Of a stretch of 64,000 bases of DNA, positions 47,827 through 60,127 are shown piece by piece. The stretch's first letter is position 1. Each line of letters opens with the position of its first letter. This DNA comes from Adiantum capillus-veneris (lineage: Eukaryota; Streptophyta; Polypodiopsida; Polypodiales; Pteridaceae), in the NCBI GenBank assembly GCA_014529385.2, contig CM043946.1:18617077-18681076 (forward strand), given 5' to 3'. The translations under genes and the position numbers were made by a program. The notes beneath the pieces were generated by a model, which saw nothing but the letters and a program-made list of their open reading frames with translations, searched no databases and was not told where the DNA came from.

Positions 47827-50800
47827 TGAGAGATACGGGCCTCCCAAAGGGTCTATGCACAAAATATACAATTTACACCTTTATACAATTGTCAATATAT
47901 ATCAGAGTTCCGGAAGCATTTGCATAGGGAAGGAGTTCTCAGCTCCCGACCAAGCATGTAGTTTAGGCCATGAGCCGGAGGACTGCATCCAGAAGTCCAT
48001 AGAGATTAGTGCTACCCATGAATGGGTGTTATGAATGAAAGAGTACTCAAGAAAATTATAACAGGGAAGAGAGAGAGAATATAGTGGAGGGTGAAATAGA
48101 GTGCACAGAGACATGAGAAAATGACAATAGAGAATCTTTCAATGCCCCATCTAAGTGAAACGGGCAACTATGTATTAATGCAATGACAAACTCTGGGTGT
48201 ACCATAAAATAAAATAAAACTATATGATAAAAAAACTAGCATAGCACCAGACCCTGTGTAGGGATCGACTGAACCACCCATCCACATCCGCTCTACTACG
48301 AACATAGAGGATTTCACTTCACATGGAGCAAGCCAGAATACCTCCAAGCAACCTAAGCCAGGTATAAGCTGAGGCCTTTTGCCTCCCTCCATGAACTTGT
48401 CCTCTGAAAGGATCCCACCTACCAGTAGGTGGTAGGGTATCAACACCAACCATACCATTTTAGGCGTCGCGCCTCTTTGATCGCCAGCACCGGGTGTTTA
48501 GGAAAAGCCAAGGCAAAATCCTTGACGTGTCAGCCATGTAGGTCATTCAACCCTCGACGCACTAACCGTGTAGATGAGCCTAACAAAAATAAGAAGACCT
48601 AGGAAAGACCCCCGATCCAGCAAAGCCCCAGGTCGATGACCCTTTAGTCAAATTTCACCTCCCTAGCACATAGAGCTAGTTTTGACCTAGAAAGGTGGAA
48701 AGCAATCCTAACCATCATGCATATGAGACATCCATATCAATCCATAAGTTCCCATATATCATATGATAAAATTCCATCACCATAGACATGATGCAAAACA
48801 GCTCCGACTTTTAGGTAAACCATAAACCATAACTTCGCACATATGCAAAAAAGAACTTTTTGACATTTTTGGGAGTGTGTATAACATACAAATGAAAGTA
48901 TTTGACCTAAAACCAATGCATCAAGCTGAGACCATAATATAGACTAGCACTCTATCACATCACTTCACCCATATGGTACTCACACAACAAACGGTAACCC
49001 AAAAAGAAAGCCACTTTAATCATATCAGCCGATGCGGTTTGGGGTGTCTAACCATATACCCTCAGATTAGTTTATGGCATTTAATAGTTGAAATCAACTC
49101 ACCAAAACAAACCATAGATCATACATAAAAAACTTGATTAACTCATGATGTCATATGGTACTCCCATTTGGTAGCACCCCTATATGTGTAGGTAAAACAA
49201 CCGGTTATGGAACGATTAATAACTCGCATTCCCGAGGTGATAAGGGAGACCTAAATACATTTATCATCAGGTTTCATAAATCTTTTCAATTGGTTAAGTG
49301 GGTTGGCCCATCCGGTGAATCTATATAGTGGTTCTCCAAGGAGCCTGGATTAAAACAAATTGGTTGTTTTTATCTCTAGTATAAAGGCTTCGGGTTGATT
49401 CAAAACGTTTTGTGAGTTATGATCAAAACAATGTTCCTACCGCCTCTATGACGTGAAACAAAAAGTGCTCTTTATGCACACACATAATAATAAACGCATC
49501 ATGTTCATAAATAAACGTGTTAAACATGATGAAATAATCATGGGACAACTTCATACATACTCGGTTAATCCATACATGCACTCGTATACGAAAAAAAAAT
49601 CACCGAGAGGTGACTACTCAGAAAAACGACATAGAGAGAGAGAGAGAGAGATGATGATGGCTATGGTGTTTAGAGATTCTCCCCGTGCTTTAGAATTGAT
49701 TAGGGGCTGTCGAAAGGCTTCTTGCTTTGCCGCGAGAGAGAAGTGATGAGAGCTACATAGATGTATTCACCACAAAAGCTTGCGAAGAGTGCGTAACACC
49801 ATGAAACGAGAGAGAAGATAGTAAGCAAGTAGAGAGAGAATATCCTTCTTATTCCCGAGAGAGAAGAGCTTATGGAGATGGTGATGAAGATTTTGCACCA
49901 CTCCCTATAATAGATACGTATAGCCTTGCGGTAGTAGACGCAACAGACGACATTGAAAACTAAGCACTAAAACTGAAAATTTATAGGCAAGTGCAGTAGG
50001 CTGGAGTAACCCCCACGCAAAAAACTAGCGCTTGTTTTTGAGCCTGGAATAACTGGAATCTTTTTGAGACTTTTCTAAAAACATGCCTTTGCTTTTGGTG
50101 GTCAACTTTTCCACTTACCATTCAATTTCTACAATAAAAATTGGGCAACTAAGCAGTATCTGGCCAACTAATGGAACCTTAGCTAAAGTATGTTGTACCA
50201 TAATGTCCCGACATAATTATGACTTTTTCGTACTGCCCTGGCGTATTTACGATATTGACTTTTATAAAAATAATTCTCGTAAAAATCCCTTTTGTCCCCA
50301 TTCTTGCTTCGGGTGATCATTTTTAAATCCGACGGACACTAAAATTAATGTATTTATGTTTAGGTCATCATAAAAAGCACATTGCTTTTCAAAAACGTTG
50401 AAAAGCACAAAAAGCTAAAAATAGCATAAAAAGAAAAAAAATCTAAAATTGAACCATGGGTTCCCCTCATCCACTGGATACTAAAAAGCACTAAAAATCA
50501 TGAAAAGCTAAAAATAGTGTGAAAATACTCAGAAAGCAGATTTTTACAAAATTGAACCATCGCTTCTCCGGAAAATGTAGATCAAGGATCTGGCCTTGCT
50601 TTTTGCAAAAAATCACCTAAAAGCATGAAAAAGCTAAAAAATAGCGGGTTTTTTCAAAATTGAACCAAACGTCTATCTAACCTATTGGAACATGGAAACG
50701 ACCTTGCTTTTTACTATAGAACCTTCCATAATTGTCAATCAAGCATCTTAAGTCCAAATTTGGCAAAACATATATTGAAAGCTATTTTTCTTATTTTTAA

Positions 50801-50828
50801 AAGAGATCCAAAAATTGGGGATCTTACA
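47827..50828 (-). mobile_element. L: lone LTR of the J family in reverse orientation
   Basis: On the minus strand L runs TGTAAGATCCCC...GTATCTCTCA, about 3.0 kb, and aligns with J's 5' LTR along its length, including the CTATAAATT promoter-like box. No internal region adjoins either end, so it is a solo LTR, the usual product of recombination between the two LTRs of an inserted element. The flanks ATACT and GTACA both align with ATATT of the uninterrupted J LTR (about 6047-6051), consistent with a diverged 5-bp duplication. Open frames inside are not genes. Confidence 0.87.
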
Positions 50829-51134
50829 GTACAGTCCAATTAGTCAATTTTTACTATGAAAATTGAAGAAAAATTGGACACTTGGCTTCCAAAAGCAAAG
50901 ACCATGTTTTTAAAAAGTTGCCAAAAAGATTGTGACTATTCCAAACTGAGAGATAGCACTACCTACAAGTTGTGGCATACTCCAGCCTGTCAATAGAACC
51001 TATAAATTGACATGCAGGCCTCAGTTTTTAGTGCCGACAGTTGCATGTACTACTACATGGCGATATGTATCTATTATACCAAGTGGTGCAAGCTCTCCAT
51101 CACCATCTCCACAAGATCTCTCTCTTGTTCGCGT
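50829..51134 (+). repeat. 3' LTR of J, third piece
   Basis: Sequence from GTCCAATTAGTCAATTTTTA to CAAGATCTCTCTCTTGTTC aligns with 5' LTR positions about 6052-6342, including ACCTATAAATTGAC. It stops where M's LTR begins. Confidence 0.87.
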
Positions 51135-51730
51135 TGTGACATGTTTTGGTGAAATGGTGTGGGCCACCTAAAGAATTATTTTGTGACCCTTGGATATACA
51201 TAAAGCATGCTTGTACAAAGTGTTCAAAGGCAGTGTGTGCCAGTTGTCTCTACGCATGCGGGCCAATTGTGTGGGGTACATAGTTTTGCTGCTTTTGTAC
51301 ATAGAAGTGTCGAGACTTCAAAGTGTGAGTAAGTGAAGAAGGGTGTTTGAAAAGACGTGAAGATCTTACCTGCGGTTGCAACGCAACAGACGTGACTGCA
51401 AGTGACAATCGAGGAGGGAGTAGGAAGTGCAAGAAGGAGCGAAGTGAGCACCATAAGCTCATGCTATGTTTCATTATCCACAAAACTTCTAAAAAACTTA
51501 CAAAAATTAGCTTTTATACCTTAGCCAAGGTTTTCAATGGTCAAAGCTAATAATCTGGGAGCTCTAATTAAAGATAGGTTGATACAATCTGGAATCTTGT
51601 AGCCCCGGCTCATCAATTACAAAGTTTATATGGAAAGTAGGAGTTACAATATTCTTGATTCATCAAAATAATAAATGTTGTTACAATGAGAGCGCCAAAA
51701 AATGGTATCCGAGTTAGCTTGCTGCTAACA
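51135..51730 (-). repeat. 3' LTR of M
   Basis: In plus orientation it runs TGTGACATG...GCTGCTAACA. The J LTR similarity ends at 51134 and the polypurine tract starts at 51731, which fix both ends. There is no second copy in the window. Confidence 0.7.
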
Positions 51731-51747
51731 TTCCCCCCCTCCTTGCC
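51731..51747 (-). other. Polypurine tract of M
   Basis: On the minus strand, GGAGGGGGGGAA abuts the LTR start TGTTAGCAGC. Confidence 0.75.
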
Positions 51748-51779
51748 TGTGTGGTCGCTTGATACAGCTTTATGGGTTG

Positions 51780-54700
51780 AAGTAATCTTTGGGTTGACCG
51801 TTGGCGAGGCGGACTTTAAGCACGTGAAGTGCCTTTCTGAGTCTCTTTTCCTTGTCAAAAAACTGCAGGAATTGCATGGTGACCCTATTCTTGAGCTCAA
51901 TGACTGAGTAGCCAACAAATCTGGAGGTTAGGTTGCTTATCATTGGCCCAAATATCTTTGTTTGCCAAGTGAAGAACCCTATATAAAATGCTTCCTCAAA
52001 TGCGAAGGCTGGCCACTTAGGTCATAGTAGAGACCCTTATTGCCCTCGAGAAATGACATCCATGGTGCTCCTGCTTTCTCTGGCTTGTGAAAAGGTTCAA
52101 TGCATGTGAGCAGCATTCGATAGATTTTGTAAAGCATGGCACATGAGAGATCAGGGAGACTTTTGAAGAATGTCATGGTGTCCGTTAGGGTTTTCACCAT
52201 GTATTCCTCTGTCCGATGAGCTGGCAATCTTGGTTAGTTGAGCCATATAGGTCGCTTCTTATTCAGTGCTTCATGTGCTTTCCATGTCCTTACCCGTGGT
52301 ACATGACAAAAGGTTGGGTCTTTCTGAAGGGATGTAGATGCTCTTGTGAACATAATCAAATATCTGGGAGTCTTGTTCAACCAGCTCTTTCTCCACTAGG
52401 GTGGACTGCCTCTGTGCCTTCTTCCTGCATATCTTTATATAGTCGTTCTTTTACCTGTAAAAGCTCTACCTTGATCAAAGGATATGGAAATGCTTGTTGA
52501 TGCTATTGTGCATTGATTTGGTTGGGAGTGAGTTGAGTGACATTGACTGAATGGAGAACCCTCAACTCCCAATGCATCACTGCTTTCCATTGTTCATCTG
52601 CCTCCTGAGCAAATTGCTCCTTGAGTGCATCTTCTTCAGCTTTAGACAACTAGACCATTGGCACTTTCTCAGCATCTGTTATTGGTACCTGGAAATCTTT
52701 CTCTCCTCCTAGCTCTTCTACCGGCTGTGTTTCCATCTCAACAAAAGAGACTGATGGAATTTCAACATTTGGTTTCTCTGAGGTACCAGCTTCTTCTTGT
52801 GTCTTTGGTCGTCCCTCTCTCAACAGCTAATTGGCCCTCTTTGGCTATCTCCTTGAGCATCTATTCTTCTGTTTGTACCCACATTAGTGCAAGGTCTCTT
52901 TGTTGTGACTGCTCTAGCTTTAGCTCAAGTTCAAGATCTTTACTCTTCTTTTCTAAAGCCTTGTATACCTCATATGTACCTTTGATCGAGCAACTATATG
53001 ATTTTCCCTTATCTGTCTCAAGAAGGTTGCCTGATCATTGATCCTTTGCTTTGAATATTGCAGTGAAGCATTCGCTACATCAAGCTACACTTGGATCTTT
53101 TGTACTGATAGTGTTGTGGTTAGGAGCTCATTGGTTACCTCTGTCAATTGTTGGTCTTTGGTGTTGCAGGCATCTGTTAACTTGTTGAGAAGTTTGCCCA
53201 GTTCCTCCATTTCCTTTTGTTTCTTCTCTTTTGCTAGCTGGTGTTGTTCAGTTTCATATCTCAGCTCTTGGATTTGTCTCTGCAAATCTGTGATGACATT
53301 CATCCTATCCTCTAGCTCTCCTTGGAGAGCGTCGATGACCATCTCCAGCTCTCTATCCTTAGCACTGCGCTAAGTGCTGCATTCGCATTTTATCTGTCAT
53401 CTCCTGCATCTGCTTGGCAAATTTCATTAACTTATAGGATGACTTCATCATTTGTCTGCCAATCTTCATGCTTTGTAGGCTGCCTAGATGTTTCAAGAGT
53501 CTTTGTGTGTGGCTCCTTGGGTGGGACTGTGGTTGCTTGTGATTGCATCGGGTCTCTACCTCTCCTTGATGCTGTGCGGTTGTCTCGAGCGACTGTTTTG
53601 TCTTCTTGAGGCTTAATGGATGCCTCGACCGTCTCGTGTTGGGTGGTTTAGAAGGAGTGGTTTCTATTTCTGCTGACTTGGGTTGCTCAAACTTTGTTTC
53701 CTCCTCTGGTTTAGGCTCTTTTTCTTTGGCTTCCTCGCCCTCAGTGTATCTAACGGTTGGTCAAGGTGGAGGACTTGGCATCGTTTGATCCTCCTGTTCC
53801 GTATATGGTGATGATGGTCTGGGAGACATCTCACCTTGTTCGTGGTGGGCTTCACTTTGTTGGGCCGCTTCAGCTCGTCTGCTACTCCGCCACATCTTCC
53901 TTTGGTTTTCTTTCAGCTTCTTGAGTTTCTTTTTGCTTTAAAGCTTCTGCTTCCTCGTACATGTGTTCAAGAGAATCCTTGGGATCTTCTGGTTCTCTCT
54001 TGGCTGGATTCTTGGTTTAGGGTCCTCACCTGCAACTTGGCGGCTTCTTTCATAAGTTTTTTTTTCTCGCTCAAACCTCGTCCTCTTTTGCTGAGGTTCT
54101 TCCTGATATGCAGCCACTGCTTTCTTCTTCATCTCCTCTATTTTGGCTCTCCTCTCTTCATTGTTTGAGCTCTCACTGCTATGAGCTTCATGGGAGCTCT
54201 CAACAGACTCTCCATCATATTTGTAAACTCTCTTTGACGAGTGGGTGGTTCTCCTACCCTACTATCCAATATTTCCATAATTTTGATATCATTATATCTC
54301 ACTGGAAGGGTTGTGTTTCCTTCTTTCCCTTTGTAGTATTCTTCAACTTTGTTCATTGGAATAGATCGAATCTCTTTGTTATGCAATTTGTGTTTCAAAA
54401 TTTCTAATTTTTTTGCGATTAACCCTGTCATCCCCACCTTATCTAGATTTTTCTATAGATCATTCCATAAATATGGTCTAATTTTTAACAGTTCTCCTAA
54501 AGTAAGCGTGCATTGAATGGGTGTAGACATGATTGAATGGATGTTGTCTACCTCTAGGGTATGTTCCACTCTTTTTAACTGAGTGGTTTTACACACTGGA
54601 TTCATCTGTCAATGGTTTAGATATTCTTGAAGCTTCAGAGACGCAATCCCCACACAAGGATTGTACATACATGTCCATATCAAGAGGTAGATTTTCTAAC

Positions 54701-55131
54701 CAAACTTCCTCTTTAGGAGCTGACTTCAGATTTAGGATCCCATCATTAATCTCTTTAATTTTTTCCCATAAGTGTCCTGGATAATCTTTTTCTATGAATG
54801 GAATTCCATCTAAGGCATCTTTGTTGTTCGGCACTATAAGTTCTGGTTATTTGGTTTCAAAGTGGGGTTCTGCCACCACTTTGGATTTTTTTTAACTAGC
54901 TCCTATCACAAGCTCTTTAGTTTTTGCCATACTCGCGAGCTTGGGTGGTTTTTGTTTTTCTAGCATCTCTTGAGTAATTCTTACCAAATTTTGATAAGCT
55001 TCAAGCTTAGCTGCTTCCATATCTGGAAAAGGATAGTTTTTCCATTTGTTTTCCATGTTTTGGCCTCCTTTAAGTCCCATTTGGTAAGCTTCCAAGTCTG
55101 CATTGATTGGCTCAAAAATTTTAACTACCAA
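51780..55131 (-). pseudogene. M downstream coding-like region, coiled coil, unknown family
   Basis: Minus-strand pieces show coding composition over about 3.3 kb. Examples are FPDMEAAKLEAYQNLVRIT (about 55020), KDYPGHLWEKIKEINDGIL (about 54780) and FEREKKTYERSRQ (about 54070). A heptad-rich stretch at 53342-53085 contains LQRQIQELRYETEQHQLAKE, and CAMLYKIYRMLLTCIEP lies near 52140. FFDKEKRLRKALHVLKVRL lies close to the LTR near 51840. None matches pol. It could be a lineage-specific extra protein or captured host sequence; I cannot tell. Broken in several places. Confidence 0.45.
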
Positions 55132-55184
55132 AATCGATCCTCTAGATTTTACAGTGGTTTCCTTGATTTCACTTCCAGTTTCTT

Positions 55185-57012
55185 TTAGTTTTTCATGGAA
55201 TAGTTTCTTTGTTTTCTCATCTCATACCTTTTGCTTCTGCTTCTCTTGGTCTTTGAAAAGGAGATTTTAGTATTCTCCAAATCATCAGAGGAGTTATGTT
55301 CCTTTTTCTTAGCCTGGGCTCTAGTGATTACCTTGATTAGAACAATTGGTTCACTCTCAGACGAGCTACTAGGTATCACTTGGACAACGTTCATGACTGT
55401 TTTACGCTTGTTTAAAGGATTTTTTTGACAATCTTCAAGTAAGTGTCCTCCCTTTTTGCAAAATTGTATGCAATAAGTTTCCATTGGCTTGAGGTTCTTG
55501 TCAGGCTCTGGGCACTCATGTTTCCAATGATCATCTACACCACAGTTATGACAGTTCCCTGTTCTAGGCTTAATCATGGATCCTACCATAGGAGGTCTAA
55601 CACCTTGATTAGCTACATAGTACATTGGTGCAAGCTCTGGTGTAGGATAAGTCACATGTTGTTCCATTGGTGGTGGATGTGAATTATACCAATCTCCTTC
55701 TACCATTATCGTAGATGGACTAGGCTCATCATAGGGTGTAACAGGCACTAGTGCTTGTTCATCTATGACTCCCTCTGAATGCATGTACTTTATTGGCACT
55801 ACATTATGTCCAGGATATGGAGGTTGTTGATCCAGCACGAGTTCAGGTCTTTCCATACCCATCGGTGGTCTTTGAGCTGGGCTCATATTAGGCTGATATC
55901 TGTACATGGGTTGTTCTTCTGGCCTCATAGGCACGTATTGAACATTCCCATCCATACTTTGGTCGGTAGTAGCACTCGTTGGTCTCATGGTTGGTCCATT
56001 GACCCTCGATTGTACATTATTTCTGTGGCCTAATTGGTTTTCCCTGTTGAGGTATCCCTTGCCATGGTCCCCTCATAGGTGCTTTTTGCATGTTATTCAT
56101 CATGTCATTCATCCTTTTGAGCATGTTTTCTATGGATGCAAACGGTGTTGCAACCGCTGTTCCCACTTGTGCTGGTTTGCTGGATGCTGTTTTCTCACTT
56201 TGGTTATCCTTAAGGACATCTTCTTCGTTGAAAACATCACAATTGTCTCCTAAGTCAATAGCATCTGACACACACTCTTCTAGGGTCGTATGCTTCTTGC
56301 TATACACTATAGCAAGGAATTCTTTGTTTAGCCTCTAGAAAAAATGATACTAGTCTTTCTTCTGCAAGTATCTGTAGCTCTGGGCATCTTGAAATTTATT
56401 GCTTCACTCGAGTTGCACAATCCCTAACAGACTCACCTTGTTCTGTTTGAAGCTATAGATTTGAGCTATTGTATTGTGTTTGACCCCCGTTTTGGAACAT
56501 GCAGCTACAAATCCTTGAGCTAATGTGTTTAAGTCCATAATCGACCTTGGTGGAATGTTTTGGAACCATGTCAATGCTTTCGTTCTAATGTCATTCCAAA
56601 TCCCTCGAATTGAGTATGGAAATCAAATATGCATTCTGCTCTTAGCACCTGCTTAAATCTTGATAAGTGGTCATATGGATCCCCAAATCCACTGTATTTT
56701 TTGACCCATTTCTAAAAATTAGCTAGTTTGATACGTCTATTTGGTTCAACTCCTAGTCTCTTGGCAGTTTTCATGTTCCAAGTCCTTCAAACCAGTCTAT
56801 TGGAAATAGTGACTCATGTAGCCCTGGACTGGCTTTAGTGTCACCCGGTTTTCTTTATGATGAGGTGGTTTCTGGTTTCTTAACATTACTCTCAAAAGAT
56901 CTCTCACGGAGTTCTTCCCGTGGAATAGTTTCTGGTCCTTGGCCCAATATCCAATCCCTTATGGAATACCCTTGGTATTTGGTTTGTTCACCTCCTCAGG
57001 AGTCTGTCCCTC
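55185..57012 (-). pseudogene. M gag region with two zinc knuckles
   Basis: The minus frame near 56700 shows FGDPYDHLSRFKQVLRAE, a retrotransposon-gag hallmark (compare YDGKTDPYEHLRRF-type motifs of gypsy gags). It continues through a proline- and methionine-rich linker (55990-55560). The first knuckle is CHNCGVDDHWKHEC (about 55553-55512); the second, CIQFCKKGGHLLEDC (about 55472-55430), has an extra residue between its first two cysteines. A basic tail follows. Fossil. Confidence 0.7.
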
Positions 57013-59825
57013 ATGGGAATTTAGCCACTTGTGCCAACAATGCCTCTTATCCGGTTCAAGGAGTTGGAAAGATTGTGCTTACTGCTGCAAATGGAAGTTC
57101 TTTCACACTTCTTGATGCACTTTATGTACCTGGGATCAAGAAGAATCTTTTGTCTATATCTGCACTTGCTAGACTTGGACTTGTAGTCAAATTTGTGGAT
57201 GACAGATGTACAGTTCATGATCTCAGTTTTGGTAATGAAATTGTTGCATCTGGGCTTTTGTGCCGTGGGATGTATAAGCTCACTTTGTATGACAACTGTG
57301 GACAAAATTTTGCAAATGCAGTTGTAGATTCAAGGGCTATTTCAAATGCAAAACTTTGGCATGCATGTTTTGGTCATCTAAATTTTGCTAGTTTAGTGTG
57401 TTTGCAGAAATTTGATATGGTTGCTTCTTTGCTACCTCTTGAAGCACCTGTCCAACATGTTTGTGAAGGCTATATTTTGGGTGAGATGTAGCGTTCGAAG
57501 TTTCCAAAGGATGTACAGTCTCATGAATTCAATGAGTATCTGGATAGTAGTGGGATAAATCACCAATGTACAGTGTCTTATACACCTCAGCAAAATGGTG
57601 TTGTTGAGAGGAAAAAAAAGTCACTTACGGAGATGGCGGATGTATGGTTAAAAGTCTAGCTTTGCCGCATTCTTTTTGGCTTGGGGCCATCATGTGTACC
57701 ACTTATGTACTAAATAGGTGTCCTACGAAAGCTTTGTAGCCTATTACTCCATACGCATGTGCTCTATAGAAAGCCTTCTATAGAGCACATGCATATTTTT
57801 GGTTGTTTGGCATATGCTTTGGTGCCACAAACACGGCACATAAAATTGGATGATAAGGCTATCAAATGTATTTTTGTTGGTTATAGTGCTAAAAGCAAAG
57901 GTTATAGGTTGTATCATCCGCAAACAAAGCGTATTCTGGTTTCACGGGATGTAGTGTTTGTGGAAGATTCTGTTCATCTTTTGTTGTCATGTACTAGAGG
58001 TAGTAATGTAAGCTCACAAGACATTTATGACACTTTGTTGCCTCTTTTCAGTGGTGGAAGTTCGAATGTAAATTCCAATGAGGCAAATGTACAGCCTATG
58101 GGAGTTTTTGAAAATGTTACAGATCAGCCTATTACTGATGCAAATGTACATGATGTACTTGATGAGGAAAGGGCTGAAAATGAGCAGACTAGAGGTATGA
58201 CAAAACGGCTGGTTCATACATTGCATGATAGTAAATTGGATGCACCTTTGTCTAGTCATACTCATTCAGGCTCTCGCCATGCATCTTATGCATTAGACTG
58301 TTATGCTTTGGATGTGTCTAGCTTACATGATGTTGAGGAGCCTCTGTCTTTTGATGAAGCACAAAATTTAGAAAATTGGATGGCTACCATGCAATCAGAA
58401 TATGATGCACTTATAGAAAATGACACATGGACTTTATGTGATTTGCCTCCTGGCAAAAAGGCCATTGGTATGAAGTGGGTTTACAAGTTGTTGAAATGCA
58501 AGCCGGATGGTGAGATTGATCGCCATAAGGCTCAACTTGTCGCAAAGGGTTATGCACAACAAAAAGGCATAGATTATGAAGAAACTTTTACTCCCATTTG
58601 TCGTATGACTACTATGCATTTTCTATGTGCATTGGCAGCTCATTTTGGTTGGGATGTACATCAATCAGACATTGTTACTATTTCTTGAATGGTGACATAT
58701 TTGAGGAAGTTTTGTCGCGGTTTTGTCAAGAAAGGACAAGAGGACAAAGTGTGCAAATGTAACAAGGCTTTGTATGGGTTGAAGCAATATCCTCATGCTT
58801 GGTATGAGAAATATGACACTCATTTGGTGAAACAGTCCAACAGAAAGCACATTGTATGTAAAGCGTGAGGGTAATTTACTTCTCATTGTGGTTCTTTATG
58901 TAGATGAATTGCTAATCACTGGACCAAATGAAAGAAGTATTGCTGAATTTAAGGCTGATTTGAATGCTACTTTCAAGATGAAAGATTTGGGGTTGTTGCA
59001 TCATTACTTAGGTATACAACTTAAGCAGTGTGATGGTGGTATTTCCTTGTGTCAAGAAAGCTACATAGAGACATTGCAAACCTATTGCCACTCCTATGGA
59101 AACAGGTTTGAAATCAAGTCTTCATGATGTTGTTGATCCTGCTGCTGTCACTCTTTACCAAACTGTTGTTGGATGCCTCCTTTATATATGCAACACGAGG
59201 CTAGATATTCAGTTTGCAATCTCACAGGTCAGTAGATTTATGCATATCCCAGGGTCTAAGCATTGGTAGGCTGTCAAGAGGATTTTTCACTACCTTAGTG
59301 GCACTTTACATCTTGGCTTGTTTTATACCAAGGGGGGATCATTGCCACCATACTTACATGCTTTTTTGGACTCAGATTGGGCTGGTTGTTTTGACACACG
59401 CGTGTCCACAAGTGGTTTTTGTTTCATGCTTGGCATTTCATGTATGTCATGGTTGAGCAAGAAGCAACCTATTGACCACTTTGAGTTGTGAGGCTGAGTA
59501 CAGGGCAGTCTTCACAGCTACCGTTGAGTGTCTATGGCTCAGATGCCTTATGGATGATTTGGGTGTTGAACATGACACTGCCAACACTATCTACACTGAC
59601 AGTCATAGCACATTGGCAGTTGCGAGGAACCCAGTTTTTCATGCTCGCACAAAGCACATTGAGGTGCATTACCACTATGTCAAGGAGAGGCTCTCAACAA
59701 GAGAGATCAACTTGGCTTATGTGCCAACACAGTAAAACCTTGCAGATCTTTTCACAAAGGCATTGTCTCGTGAGAAGCTCGAAGCTTTCCGCAAAGCTTT
59801 GGGATTACTCCCCTTTGTGGACTAA
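57013..59825 (+). pseudogene. H pol remains
   Basis: On +: SSFTLLDALYVPGIKKNLLSI (about 57090-57155), the post-protease signature; pre-integrase AKLWHACFGHLNFASL near 57350; integrase tail TPQQNGVVER near 57590 and MHIFGCLAYALVP near 57790; RT from about 58350 with YDALIENDTWTLCDLP, KKAIGMKWVYK and later LYVDELLITGPNERS (about 58890). RNase H runs at about 59470-59735 with LSCEAEYRAVFTA and YTDSHSTLAVARNPVFHART. Copia order. Fossil. Confidence 0.8.
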
Positions 59826-59899
59826 TCATGTCCTCAGGCCATGGCACTTTCCTTTACTCATGTGCCAACTCTCGTTCACCGCATCACTCCAGGGGGATT

Positions 59900-60127
59900 T
59901 GTTACCATATACATGTGGTAGTGATGTGTGTGAACACACTAGGACCGCCGGGGCGTTTTTTTCCTCTTTAGGAGGTTTTTTCCCCCGTGCATTGTATATA
60001 AGCCCATCACTCTAGGGCTATCTATTTTTCCATTGCACACTAAGGAATACACTCTCTATTGTGTGCCTTGAGGGTTCCTTCATCTTCTCCAAGCTGTGTG
60101 TGTTTCTCTACAAACCTAATTCCAACA
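59900..60127 (+). repeat. 3' LTR of H
   Basis: TGTTACCATATAC...AATTCCAACA, 228 bp, preceded by the purine tract AGGGGGATT. A TGTATATAAGCCC box at about 59993-60005 is a plausible TATA element. Confidence 0.78.

Larger units (their letters stand above)
5386..51134 (+). mobile_element. J: Ty3/gypsy chromovirus (Tekay/Del-like) with giant LTRs, interrupted three times in its 3' LTR
   Basis: J has a complete 5' LTR (5386-8868), an initiator-Met type PBS, a gag-pol body, a polypurine tract just before 14757, and a 3' LTR starting at 14757. The 3' LTR is dispersed over 14757-15150, 47551-47826 and 50829-51134 by insertion of A, L and M; its distal part lies outside the visible window. A chromodomain-like stretch after the integrase and very long LTRs point to the Tekay/Del group of chromoviruses, from general knowledge of those lineages. 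The body also hosts a MITE and a SINE. The copy is old, broken in many places, and sits inside K. Confidence 0.85.
51135..57012 (-). mobile_element. M: gag-bearing LTR element with a coiled-coil-like region and no visible pol
   Basis: On the minus strand M ends in a 596-bp LTR (51135-51730) preceded by a clear polypurine tract (GGAGGGGGGGAA, 51731-51747). Upstream is gag with two zinc knuckles (about 57012-55185), then about 3.3 kb of coding-like, charged sequence (55131-51780) including a strong coiled coil at 53342-53085. No RT, RNase H or integrase signature is seen. The 5' end is not visible: H begins at about 57013. Inserted in the J LTR. It is probably a non-autonomous gypsy-type family, broken in several places. 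Confidence 0.7.
57013..60127 (+). mobile_element. H: partial Ty1/copia copy
   Basis: H reads on + and begins abruptly inside the copia protease/pre-integrase region, next to M's gag. It contains a pre-integrase segment, part of integrase, RT, RNase H, a polypurine tract (CCAGGGGGATT) and a 228-bp LTR (59900-60127). No left LTR is present, so it is incomplete. Broken in several places. It differs in sequence from B, C, D and G. Confidence 0.8.

Noticed and set aside
53085-53342. Coiled-coil frame considered as a host cytoskeletal or kinesin-like gene
   Set aside because: It lies on the same strand between M's gag and M's polypurine tract and LTR, with no introns or flanking host exons, so it is better read as part of element M.
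55185-55988. CCHC zinc-finger protein considered as a host RNA-binding gene
   Set aside because: Continuity with the gag-like DPYDHLSRFKQ region upstream and the retroelement context make it gag.
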